Positions 31,230 to 41,896 of a stretch of 64,000 nucleotides of DNA are shown here, in pieces (the first letter of the stretch is position 1; the number at the start of each line of letters is the position of its first letter). The position numbers were made by a program, and so were the translations under genes. The stretch is taken from positions 3,720,001 to 3,784,000 of the forward strand of contig JAKSGN010000005.1 in assembly GCA_024180945.1 (NCBI GenBank). The letters are read 5' to 3'. This stretch comes from Macrophomina tecta (Eukaryota; Ascomycota; Dothideomycetes; Botryosphaeriales; Botryosphaeriaceae). The notes beneath the pieces were generated by a model, which had not been told where the DNA came from, ran no database searches, and was given only the letters and a program-made list of their open reading frames with translations.

Positions 31230-33225
31230 TCACAGTGCTTCGTCCCTCGGCATGCGTTCCGGGAGCTGGAGGTGCGGATCGAAGCACCACACGGCGCAGT
31301 GCCCGCGTCGTAATAGTACCAGAAGATGCTCGTTTCCGAGAAGCGCTTCATCGCCTGGCATTCCACTGTGCTCCGTTGCCATGTCCTCGGGGATATCCAT
31401 GATGCCCAGATGAAGCCCTCGCCGTTCCAGCGTCTGGTACGTCTGCGGCCCCCACGTGCTGTCTTTGGTCCGGGCTTCCTCGTCGGTGACAGCTGGCGGC
31501 ATGTAAAACAGGGTGTCCTTCCAAAGACAGACGGTAAATTTGTCGAAGGGCGTCTTCTTGAAGTTCTCATTGCGGAACGCGCTGAGACCGTCCTCCGACG
31601 TCTTGATGATTAGTTGGTTGTGTTTGTTGTCGAACACGATGGTAGTCATAGTCCGGGCGAAGACAGGCTCCTCACGATACCCAAATGGGCGGATTGGTGT
31701 CCTGATATGGTAGAAGCGGCCCTCGTAGTCCATCGGCCGTATTTCTGCTGCTCGAAGTGAGTACACTGTCATGCTCGTTTCGTGGTCAAACCGGCCCAGA
31801 AGGACGCCGTCAAATGACCACCGTTCAAAAGAGAGCCAGTTCTTGGTGTCCTTCCGAAGGCAGAAGAACCAGACAATTGAGCGTGTCCGCTCGTCAATAA
31901 CAACGCATTTGGGCATGTATTGACTGTCAAGCGTGTTAGTATCAGTGAGCTCTTCAATGCGGTCTGGCTCCACTGACTATGGTCGACCCTCATCGATCAG
32001 ACGCACACGGTTGATCTCAAAGGCACAAGTGCGCTTGTCTAGAGCATTCCAGATGTAAACATTCAGCCGAGTACTCCAAGAGGGAGTGCGAGACTCGGAG
32101 GCCACAAGGACCGTCCTCCCCTGCGCAGCAAACACCTCGACGTTTTGGTTCATGAGAGTAAAGTGAGAGCGCTCTCTCGTGTCCAGGTCGTATACATGAC
32201 AGACTCGGGAGTAAATTGTGAAGAATGCAACAAGGTTCTCAGTCAACTTCATGGTGTAAATTTGCTCGCGAGCATCAGTCATTATCGAATGGTGTTCTCC
32301 ACTTCGAAAATTGAACGTCACAATGCGTCTCAGCTCTTTCCATGCCAGAGTGTCCTTGACGAAATCGGCCTCTGGATATTCACTACGGTCCGCTGCTGTC
32401 AGTCTGCCGTACCAGTTTCCGTAGTAGAAAGTGCCATGGTACGGGCGCCCCTCTCGAAAACGCTTCACGTGGTCCGATTTCCATCTGTGCACGGCCAAAT
32501 GATCGCTGTAGAGGCCTGCCTCCTCGCCGGCCAGCCTTGGGTCGTGTTCTGAGTACCAGGTATCAAGCGAGCATCCAGTCACGTGTGTGGAAGACAGCAC
32601 ACGCTGCCACTGACGGCAGACCTGCGCAGAGTCAGCGTGCCTGAGCCCGCAGCCAGCTCACGAGGGCTGCATACCTGCTGATACTGGAAAGGCGCATTCG
32701 GCGGCAGGTAGTGGAATATCTGGGAGACAAGTTCAACGGGCAAGGAGCCCACGATGTCACAGCGGAAGTCGCGCTGCTGCAGGCGGGCAAGGAGCTCTCT
32801 CCATTCGGGGGTGGTGAGGCTCTCCACGATGCCGTCTAATCTAAAAGACGTGTGATTAGCATGCTTGTCCGTCAGGCTCCCCAAGTCATATGAGCTGCAG
32901 TGTGGGAGCGGTGTCGTGCATTGGGCGGCGGAGCGTTGGGTAAACGACGGCGCGGACACTCGTATTCTCAGTCAGCAGGCATGGGGGCAGGTGCAAGGCT
33001 GATCCGCGACGGGCTGGGGTTTGGGGCGAGACAGCGCTGGTTGCAGGCGGGCACGCTGCAGCTGGATAGGCGAGCGAAGACGTGATATGCTTAATTGAAC
33101 GACACCAGCAGAACCCAGGCCGGAACGGGCATCTGGCAGCAGGGAGAGGAGGAGACGGGGACTTACGCAGCTCGGCGCGCGGCCGGAGAGGGAAGCTCAG
33201 CAAAGTCGCGGGCCAGGAGCGCCAT
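31230..33225 (-). CDS. F-box domain protein (520 aa)
   Basis: Exons 33225-33167, 32840-32675, 32621-31978 and 31923-31230; all phases agree. The F-box (about residues 40-85, VGSLPVELVSQIFHYLPPNAPFQ...VCRQW) would bind Skp1 and recruit a substrate to an SCF ubiquitin ligase. The C-terminal 430 residues form repeated beta-rich segments without clear WD or LRR signatures, as in many fungal F-box proteins. Exon 1 (MALLARDFAELP..., 20 residues) lies beyond a 327-nt intron; it fits the common start of this fungal group but is the least certain part. An in-frame TAG at 31979-31977 is removed by a 54-nt intron with GTCAGT donor, TACTAAC branch point and GACAG acceptor, so the gene is intact. Confidence 0.82.
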
Positions 33226-33258
33226 GCGTGCGCGCGGGCCTAGATCGCGGGTGAGGCG

Positions 33259-33337
33259 AGCAGCGGGCGGCGGGCAGCGGGCAGCGGACAGCGGGCAGCG
33301 GGCAGCGGGCAGCGGGCAGCGGGCAACAACGGGCAGC
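33259..33337 (+). repeat. GGGCAGC heptamer minisatellite
   Basis: About nine tandem copies of the seven-base unit gggcagc, some with single changes (gcggaca), just upstream of the F-box gene start. Confidence 0.85.
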
Positions 33338-33358
33338 CGGGGCAGAGGAGGTCGGCGA

Positions 33359-33360
<2 letters not shown>

Positions 33361-33389
<29 letters not shown>

Positions 33390-33400
33390 CCGGCAGGCAG
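33361..33400 (+). repeat. GGCA tetranucleotide repeat
   Basis: About ten gcag/ggca units, with one c substitution near 33391. Confidence 0.9.
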
Positions 33401-33796
33401 TGGAGGCGTGCGAAGTGGGCCGGTGGGTGTCGCTGAGTCTGGCTGCTGTCTGCGCGGGCGGGCTGGGCGGCGGGCTGGGCGGGCGGGCTGCCGGGCTGCT
33501 GGCTGCTGGCTGCTGGGGCAGGCGGTGGACGCGGGAGCGGCAGCGGCCTCGTGGCGCCCGTTGGATGTGTGGGAGAAGGATGGCAGCTGGCTCAAAGCGG
33601 CGGATCGGCAGATGCAGGCGTTGTACAGCTGCGAGTTTCACCATGGGATCGAGGAGTTCGTTCCTCCCCCTGATCGTTGAAGCTTGCTGCTCTGCGTCGC
33701 CAGAGCAGAAGCTCCACACCGTCCTGCGCGCCCTCGGTTGAGATCCGCCTCCAAGCTGCTCCTGCTAGCCCCGGCCCCGTTCTATCGCTGCAGCAC

Positions 33797-33840
33797 CTGT
33801 CCCCGTCCCCGTCCCCGTCTCCGTCCCCGTCCTCGTCCTC
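33797..33840 (+). repeat. GTCCCC hexamer repeat
   Basis: About seven units of gtcccc/gtctcc/gtcctc in the sfl1 upstream region. Confidence 0.85.
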
Positions 33841-34403
33841 ACGCCTCCTCCACCCCTTTGTCGCTGCCGATGCCCTCCTAGCTAGCCACGCGCCCGCCGC
33901 GCTCGCCCCCAGCCCGACGCGCCAGACACGCCCGCCGCTCCATCACCGCCAGGAGCTCGCAGTCCCCGCAAATTCCATTGACCCTTATCCCCTGCCCTCG
34001 GGGACCCTCCAGCCCGCGAGCCCAGCCGACCGCCCACGAGCGAGCCCACGTCCTCGACCGCTGGTCTGCCCCGTCACCCGCGCGCCGCAGCCTCCACCGC
34101 GCCCGCCTGCAGGCCCCCGGCCCCAGCTTCCTGCTGCTCGCTCGCCCGCCGCGCGCCTGCCCATTGCCCGCCCGCCGCGACCTCGCCGCAAACGCCGCGT
34201 CCGCCGTAGCATGTCGTGAGCGGTGCTCGCCTGTCGATTCGTTATTCTTAGAGAGAGCTGGCCGATGAGATTCGGGGTGTCGTAGACAGGAGGCTTAGAC
34301 GAGCTCAAGGACCCTGCGCGGCTCTTATACGTGTTTGCTGGTCCAGCGGTACACCCAGAACCCCGGCAGAATCTGAAATCTTTGTGAGAGCTCTCTTGCC
34401 ACC

Positions 34404-36505
34404 ATGGCTTCTAGCGCCGAGTCCGTCCGGCGCAGTCCCTTCGCCGCCGATACGCTTGCGCCAGGTATGCACAAGACTATACCGATTCTTCCATCGTCGT
34501 CAGCCGCCTCGTCGTTGACCCCTCCGGCCCCCGCAGGAGATCCAATGGACGTCACTCCCTCCAGCACCACATCCACGGCTCTTCCATCCCAACCTGGCCC
34601 GGCCCTGGAGCGCAACGGCGGAAACCAGCCGGAGCCGGAGAACAGCACCCAGTCCAGCAATCAGCAGCAAAACAACGCGCCCACGTCCAACGCGAGCTCG
34701 GGCTCGGCAAGCACCACCACCACCACCACCACCACAAACGGGAGCAGCTCCAATACCAGCAATGGCCCGGGAATTGGTGCGGCCGCCGCAGCGCAGCAGC
34801 CGAAAGTCGTACAAACGGCCTTCATCCACAAGCTCTACAAGTATGTGAATCAAACGCCGTTGCTGAGACATGCCCCGGAACTGACTCGGCATAGTATGCT
34901 TGAAGATCAATCAATCCAGCATCTCATTTCTTGGTCAAGCACCAACGAGAGCTTCGTCATGTCTCCTTCAAATGAATTTTCAAAAGTCCTTTCGTACGTC
35001 TCCGATTGGATCGGCTGCTGTCCCGGCCTTTGCTGACCCCTCTGACAGTTCTTACTTCAAACACACCAACATTTCGTCTTTTGTGCGACAGCTGAACATG
35101 TACGGATTTCACAAAGGTCGGTACTGCGCCCCGACCGCTGTAAGCCATACTCATCTTCTGCAGTGAGCGATGTATTCCATACCGGCTCTCCTGATTCTCC
35201 CTTGTGGGAGTTCAAGCACGGGAACGGCAACTTTAAGCGAGGAGATCTCGTTGGCCTGAGGGAAATCAAGCGGCGAGCTTCGCGCCATGCTCTCATACAT
35301 CGCGATTCATTTTCAACCGGTCCGAAATCATCGGCTCCGTCTTCTGGAGCTCCTGTAGAGCCGATGCCTGATCCGGTAGAGACTCGGCTACAGATGCTCG
35401 AGCACAGCCTCTACGACATGCATAATAGGCTCGCACGGACGGAAGATAGTTATGCATACGTCAATCAACGATGCCACGTGCTCACGGAAAGTCTTATGCG
35501 CTGCCACCAGGTTTGTAGTCTGATATACTCCTCATTGCTCTCTTACTTACCAGTACAGTGGAATTATGAGCTCTCAAATTGCATCAAGGCGTTGGTCCCT
35601 GATCCCGAACACCAAATAAATAAGGATGGTAGGTACCGGCCCTCAAATTCGTGGATTGCAGCGAGCTGACCCAGGCAGTGTCCATGATGCAAAACGAGAT
35701 TGCACGACAGTCCGAAATCCTCAGGTCGATGGAGGAGCAGCAAGACAACATTCAATCTGCTCGTTCGCAGTATTTCTCAAACTTGCAAAATGACAGCATG
35801 GCTCCGGCCTCACCACGCCAGGTGCCGCAAAATGACCAGCGACGACCGTCTTTAGCAGAAGCTGGGCGTCCAGGGTCTTACAGGGGCACCGGGACCGCTG
35901 TTCCTCCCCACCTACAAGTCGTCTCCCCCCGAAGATACGGCTCCATCAACCAAGGGAATTACTCGCCTTCCTCGTTGCGGCCGCCAGTCCAGCAGGCTCC
36001 TCCACCACCTCCCCCCCAGATTCAGCACCCGCTTGCAAACTCCAACTCACCACCAGCAAACCTTTCTAGAAGGCACACGTCTGCAGATATCAGATTGCAT
36101 GGCTGGCAAGCGCCGCCTCCGCCACCACCTGTTCACTCACCATATGCATCAGGTCACAATTCAACGCCATGGCCATCGTCGCCACACAGGACCCCGGTTG
36201 GTGGTGACGAGCAACTTCGGAACGCTCTAGCACAGTATGAGATAACACGCGGTCCACGACAGCACCCCGGTTCACGAAATGCAACGCCTCCACCTAATGA
36301 GCCTGGCTCGACCCTGAACCCAGATGCTGGCTGGACTCTTCCCGGGGCGCGTTTTCCTTTCCGCGGTATTGATACTTCTGGTCCTCCGACGAGACGGTCT
36401 AGCATGGCATCTAACGTGCATTCGCTACTGAATCCCGCGGAAACTGCGGAACGGGCCGACGAGGACGAGCCGCAGGGCGATCTTAAGAGGAAGAGGATAC
36501 AATAA
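34404..36505 (+). CDS. sfl1: HSF-type transcriptional regulator Sfl1 (615 aa)
   Basis: Exons 34404-34840, 34896-34994, 35049-35116, 35164-35510, 35559-35628 and 35679-36505; phases agree and the total is exactly 616 codons with the stop. Sfl1 proteins bind heat-shock-like DNA elements and mainly repress adhesion, flocculation and filamentation genes. The HSF DNA-binding domain is split over exons 1-4 (about residues 135-238): FIHKLYNMLEDQSIQ, SWSSTNESFVMSP, FKHTNISSFVRQLNMYGFHK, and LWEFKHGNGNFKRGDL. Predicted coiled coils follow (about 265-300 and 340-375). The N-terminus is Ser/Thr/Asn-rich with a Thr run, and the C-terminus is Pro-rich with basic RKRIQ at the end. The intron before exon 6 is short (50 nt) but has GTAGGT and CTGAC signals. 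Family call firm; target genes unknown. Confidence 0.93.
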
Positions 36506-39264
36506 AATATGACGGCACATCGCGCTCTCTCATATGACATTGTTCCCGGCGTCCAATCGGCATCTCTTTCCTTTCTAGGGACTCATGTTCGACCTTCAGC
36601 TCAATATCGGGTATCTGAACCTTGTCACAGTATCAGTAGGCGTGACTGAAGCTGATGGCCTTGTTCATGTTATTTCTTACCTTTGCCTTTCTTTTTTCTC
36701 AACTGATTCGAAATGGTACTTGCGCTTGCGCCGGGTCGGCCTTCTCAGTTTTTGGTTTTACTTTTTCTGGATCCTTTTGGAAGGTGTCAGGTTCTGATCT
36801 TGCCTCTTTGACCACGCCGCTACTGTGTACTTTGCTTTTGATTTGATCGATGATCAATCTTGAAAAGAGCCTTTCTCTTCTGTTCTCACAAATGTACGAG
36901 AACCCCAACATTTTCTTCATACCATAGCACTAGGGTGGCATTCGGCTCTCTCTCTCTCTCTCTCTTTTCAAATGGCCATGTGATACAGAGGAGGAACAGA
37001 CGGCAGAGAAGACAGCTACGGATCTAACAAGTCCTCAACGAGTTGAGGACTTTGTAGGGAAAGGCTTTTGTGTGGGGCGAGCTTTATTTTTAGTACCGGC
37101 CTGGAAAGGCCAGGAATTTCCTTCTTTTTATGTTAATGGTGAATAAAACGGTACGACGCATTCAGCTTCTGTTTCCTCACTTCTCTCCCTTTCAACGGTC
37201 AGGGATGAGGAAGAAGGAGAAGAGTAAAAGCTGGGCGTTTCTTTATGCACCCTCTCCGCCTTCAAAAAAAAAAAAAAAATAAATGCTTGCTACGGCAGAA
37301 GATCTATGGTCGGAAAAGAAATCAATTTTTTTTATCATGTGGCATGCGTGTATTGGTAGTTTTGCTGATGTTCTTTTTCCTATTGTGTCAAATGTGTTTG
37401 AGAGCGATCTTATTGCGCCATCCGACACGTTCTCGTGGTACGGGTGTACTGCATCTACTGGTTCATCCCGGGCTATTTCGGTGCCGGAGGGAATCAGGAG
37501 GGGGAGAGGGAGGGGTGAGGGGTGTGTTTGAGAGAAAAGAGGGGAAAACGTTCGCGCTATCGCGCCTCAATCTTGCCACCACTAGCTCGGGCACCTGCCA
37601 TCCTTCACAGGCGTAGAGAGACTGGCTCTCTCTGAACTGTTTATGACACCCGTCGCGGCGGCCGTTTTCTTTCCGCCTGGCCAGTTGTGCTGTTGGAGTT
37701 AGAGGACGAGCTCGCAGTTGCTACTCGGCATCGCTTGTTGCCTCGCCTATGTGTCCAGCCCATCCCGTCAAGCAGACCGTTCTGCGAAAAAAGAAACCCC
37801 CACCAGAGGCATCGATGGAAGCCCAGAGACGCCGAGACGCCAAGATAAGAGAGATTGAGAATGGCAAGGCCTAACGCCAAACCGGCCGTAGGTTGGGCCT
37901 CATAATTCAAGCTGCTACGTTATTCATTCTTCTTCACTTGATTTGTGTAGATAACATATTCGCATTACACACCATAGTGTGCCACAATACAGTTTGGTCC
38001 ATTTCCGTACTGAGAACGGCGCCTCTCCGTGAGTCTGCGGGAAACGGAGAAATAAATTACTCCAGGTTAGAACTGTAGAGGAATCTCGCGACACGCAAAT
38101 GATATCATGAAAAGGAAAAAAAATTTAAACGTATGCTTTGCGTCCTTGAAGATATGGTCATAACATTGTGGCTGATTCTTCAGGCGTACCTGATACAAGA
38201 TAGATCAAAAGATATGATCACGGCCCATATGCCAAGGCAAGGGCATCTTCATTGACTGATCATGTCTTCACCACATCTACGATCACTTCCAAAACTGAGA
38301 AGTCATTCGCAGCGGCCGGGGTATTTTATTTGGGGGAGAAGAATTAAAACTACCGCAGGAATCAACATCCACCACCTAGTCAGACCAACCATCCAATTCT
38401 TGGCAAAATATTAGCCGCGCAAAAAAGTAACGAGTGTGCGTGTTTCTTTCCTTCCTTCAAAGCGACTCGCTGGTATCCATAAAAAAAAAAAAAAAATAAG
38501 AGAACAAGAAGCCTCATTCAGACATCGCAAAATCGCGTTTGGGACATGACTTCGAAAGACCCACAACTTCACTACTAAGTAAAAATCCAGTCCACTTTTC
38601 GCGCTGTGAGAGAATACAAAATCACATCCCAAATTGAGAGAAAACGACGTCGAATGAATTGTTCTCGTGCAAAATGACAGGAGATGGGAGTTGAGGCTAG
38701 AGCAAGCCATCGCGCGAAAGTGATGATCAATGCACACAACGCTTCAGGTTCGAAAAGGGACATTCGAAATAAGACAGAAAGCAAAGACAAACGAAAGCCA
38801 GTCCATGGCAGTGGGTCGCAGACGCACGATCGTAGCTTTTTTTTGGTGTCTTTCAATCTTGTTTTCTTCCCTTTTCTTTTGGAGCGGTGAGAGAGACAAG
38901 TAAGTCGGCGATTGGGACTATCGGGACGGGACGGGAGGTGGAAATCCAAGTTGCTGCGTGGTGCTTTGCTGTTGGACAATCTTTAGATGAGGAGAGTTAA
39001 AATCAAGAAAGGTCAACCTAAACTCCTCCACATCCGTCCGGAAAACCATGCTCGGGGAGAGTCGGACAGGGCTGGAAACCAATCTGGAGAATGACGATCC
39101 TCTTTCCAGGAGGTGAAGTTTTAGCCAGCCTGTTTGTTTGTCAATCTGTGCTTATTAGATACTTCCCCAAGCAGAGGGCTGCTTTGACAATCTTGTAAGT
39201 TTGCAATCCATATCCTCACGACATTCAAGCCGCAAACATGTGATTCGGTTCCAGCCCCACACCT
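36506..39264. other. gene-free region (2.76 kb)
   Basis: Between convergent stops (sfl1 on plus, BTB gene on minus). AT-richer than its surroundings, with poly-A runs near 37266 and 38480, and a CT run near 36949-36964. No open frame has protein-like content. It could hold long 3' untranslated regions or noncoding RNA; nothing definite is seen. Confidence 0.5.
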
Positions 39265-40245
39265 TTAGATGATGGACTTTGGAGACTTGGCGTTGCCAAC
39301 GTCAACAATGTCGTCGATGTGGTTGCACATGGCGACGAAGAGGTCGAAGAACATCTTGCCGCCCATCTCCATCTCCTGCTGCATGGTGCCGCTGCGCTTG
39401 AAGGTGCGGCGGCTACGGATGATCAGCGCCAGGTAGTGCGCGCGCAGCCGCGAGTCCGTGTCGGGCGTGTGGGCGTAGGCGAAGCGCGCTGAGCGCAGCA
39501 CGGTGCCGACGTCGATGCCCGCCTGCAGACCCTGCTTGCGCAGGGCCAGCCGCTTGAGCTCGGCCAGGCCGTACCGCTCGGCTGCGCAGTAAACCACCGT
39601 GTCCCGCAGGAGCACGGCCCCTTCGCCCGCGTGGAACATGGTCGCCATGCTGTTGCTGGCGCTGCTGGCACCTGCTTCGTTCGCTCCTGCTCCCCCTCCT
39701 CGGCCGCCGTTGTTGTTGTTATGGTTTTGCGGATTGCTGAGATCCGGTGTTGTCTGGGTTGAGGGGACCACCTCGGCGCCCTCGAGCATCCAAGACCCAC
39801 GGCGCTTGTCGTGCAGCAGGCGGGGCGTGTAGTCGCCCTTGTACAGGTACTCGAGCACGCACGAGAAGATCTCGGGCTCCTCATCGGGCAGAACGATGCG
39901 CTTGTTGGGCGATTCATCGACGAACTGGCCCCGCAACGCCGCCTGGAAGAACGGCGAGTGGCACAGGACGTCTTCGTGAGCCGCGAAGAGCCGTTGGTCG
40001 CGGCCGATCACCATGGTGACGATGGCGCTTGTGAGCTTCGGCGAGCCTCTGGTGACAAGAATGGTCAGCATGGATCAAAGTCCCAGATGGGAAACTACTC
40101 ACCTGCCCACCGACGTCGGGCTCTCCAGCTTCTCGAGCATCTTCTGCTTGGTCTCCTCGCGCATGGTCCTCTTGGGCTGTTCCTTCCGAATCTTGCCCAC
40201 GCGGTCCTTCCCACCCTGGGAAGCAGGGAAGGAGCGCTTGAACAT
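39265..40245 (-). CDS. BTB/POZ domain protein (308 aa)
   Basis: Exons 40245-40103 and 40048-39265, with the intron from GTGAGT to CACCAG; phases agree. The BTB fold covers about residues 50-165: TMVIGRDQRLFAAHEDVLCHSPFFQAAL, then RIVLPDEEPEIFSCVLEYLYKGDY. Within it lies a long Asn/Gly/Ala-rich insertion (NPQNHNNNNGGRGGGAG) before the last helices (VYCAAERYGLAELKRLAL). After the BTB comes a helical region seen in many fungal BTB proteins. The role could be a cullin-3 adaptor or a dimerising regulator. The start is uncertain: I used ATG 40245, which gives a basic N-terminus; ATG 40164 (MREETKQKMLEKL) is a good alternative. The upstream frame has no further ATG. Confidence 0.85.
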
Positions 40246-41896
40246 GTTAGGAAAGACGGAAGAGAAGGACCGTTTGAAACGAGAGATGCCGCTTGACCGT
40301 GGAGCAGAAACGACCGGAATGACGGGCAATCGAAAAGAGCGTGGAAAGTTAGTTCGAGGCTTCACGCTGCCGGCGGGATGGGCATTCGCGCAAGTCGTGT
40401 TGGCGGTGGTGGGCGAGCTCCGGGAAACGAAGACTTCTGGGCGGAAGTTTCCGTTCTGCTGGGTAAGCGGTATGTTGTCGGGGCTCGAGGACTTGGCGGG
40501 GACGTGGAGGCCTGGAGAAGAAAGGCGAGGGGAGCGGGCGCGGGGGCGCGGCTGTTTATGAAGGTTGGCTGGTCGTGGTGCTGGCCGCCCAGCTTCGCAG
40601 CCCTACGCCCAATGATAGACAGTGGTGGCCAGGCACACAGACCACGGTGCAGCGATGAGGCGCTTGGCGGCAGCAGAGGCAGCAGCGCTTTTGCCTATCT
40701 CGTGGCACTGCAGGGCAGCCGGCGCCGTGTATGGACGCCCGCCCAGCCGCTCTCAGCAGTGCGGCATGGGTCTGCGCATCAGCGCCCATCATTGGCAGAA
40801 ATGACGTACAGGCCCCAGCCTCGCCGCGATAACACCCTCAGACACGCATGGGCAACTGCCCGAACCCGGCCAGACGCGCCCTCCGCCGCGAAACCATGGC
40901 GACGCGGCGGCACGGGTGCCTGCTGTGTTGCAAAGCAGTTGGGCTCGAAGAAACGGCTCAGCGGTACCCCAGTTCCCCAGAGCGGTCGGCGAGCGATGGC
41001 GCCTGCAAGGAGGCTGCGCCGATTGGCTCGCTGCGCGAATGAGAGCTTGGGGGAGCGTGCACAGAGTTCGCGCCAGAGTGAACGCGGGTACGCGATGCCG
41101 CGGAATCAGCTGAGGACGCGTTGGAGTCATATGGGCCAGGCAAGGGCGGGCGACGCAGGCGGGACGGGCGAATGCAGTCGGGTGTCTCAGGCCGCAGGGC
41201 CCCAGGACCAGGGGCGGCCGTCCAGTGCAGGGTCCAACACACTCACGGCTCGCTGACATCAAACCGACCCAGCGCTGCGGCTCACCCACGTCACACCCGC
41301 CACAACCTCCTGCACGCTCCCTCCAAATCTCTCCTAAGAACCATGAATCAATTGCTATGTGGGTCTCCGATACCAATGCTACTGTTGCCGCCTTGAAAAT
41401 CCTTTGCCTAGTCCCTGCACATTGCTCGGTCTTTTCACGCAAGAAATATAAACACCCGAAGAAAAATAGATTTGCCAATGCTTGCATGTACCGACGGCCC
41501 CTCGCCCCATCTACACCCCTAAGCCATGCAAGCCGTCGAGTTCCCATCTCTGACCCGGGACCCAACGAGAAAGATACCAAATCCACACTAGGGAATCGTT
41601 TCCTGATAATCCAATCCGTGATTTCCACTTGAACGCCTTTACGCCAATGATGCTGGTATGATCATGTCATGGTCCTGCTCTCCCACCCCCTCTCTCCCCT
41701 TCCCCCGCCTCAAAAAAAAAAAAGAAAAAGAAAAAGAAAAAAGACAGAACCAATGCTGCATGTTGCCCGTCTCAACTCCAGATTGATGCCTTATAATGTG
41801 CTCGGCTATCTCATCCTAAGGGGATCGTCTTCTGTGATCCTCCGTTGCTGCGCGACAGCCAACATCCTTCGGGCCGAGAGCATACTTGTGGTTCGC
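40246..41896. other. intergenic (1.65 kb)
   Basis: Promoter region of the BTB gene and 3' flank of the phosphatase gene. Large overlapping open frames (40378-41256 plus; 40789-41628 minus) are Arg/Ala/Pro-rich GC artefacts with no domain. Confidence 0.5.

Larger units (their letters stand above)
33226..34403. other. divergent promoter region, F-box/sfl1, rich in minisatellites
   Basis: 1.18 kb between divergent start codons, very GC-rich. It holds three simple-repeat blocks (listed separately). The long open frames here on both strands are artefacts of Pro/Ala/Arg-coding GC-rich repeats. Confidence 0.6.

Noticed and set aside
31977..31979. In-frame TAG splitting the minus-strand F-box gene, read as a pseudogene or stop readthrough
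   Set aside because: A GTCAGT donor overlapping the stop, a TACTAAC branch point and a GACAG acceptor define a 54-nt intron whose removal keeps the frame.
33677..34219. 180-codon plus-strand open frame upstream of sfl1
   Set aside because: Composition is only Pro/Ala/Arg/Ser from a GTCCCC repeat and GC-rich sequence; no domain or splice support.
40378..41628. Two long overlapping open frames on opposite strands (292 and 279 codons)
   Set aside because: Both are low-complexity products of GC-rich intergenic sequence; neither shows a recognisable domain or bordering splice signals.
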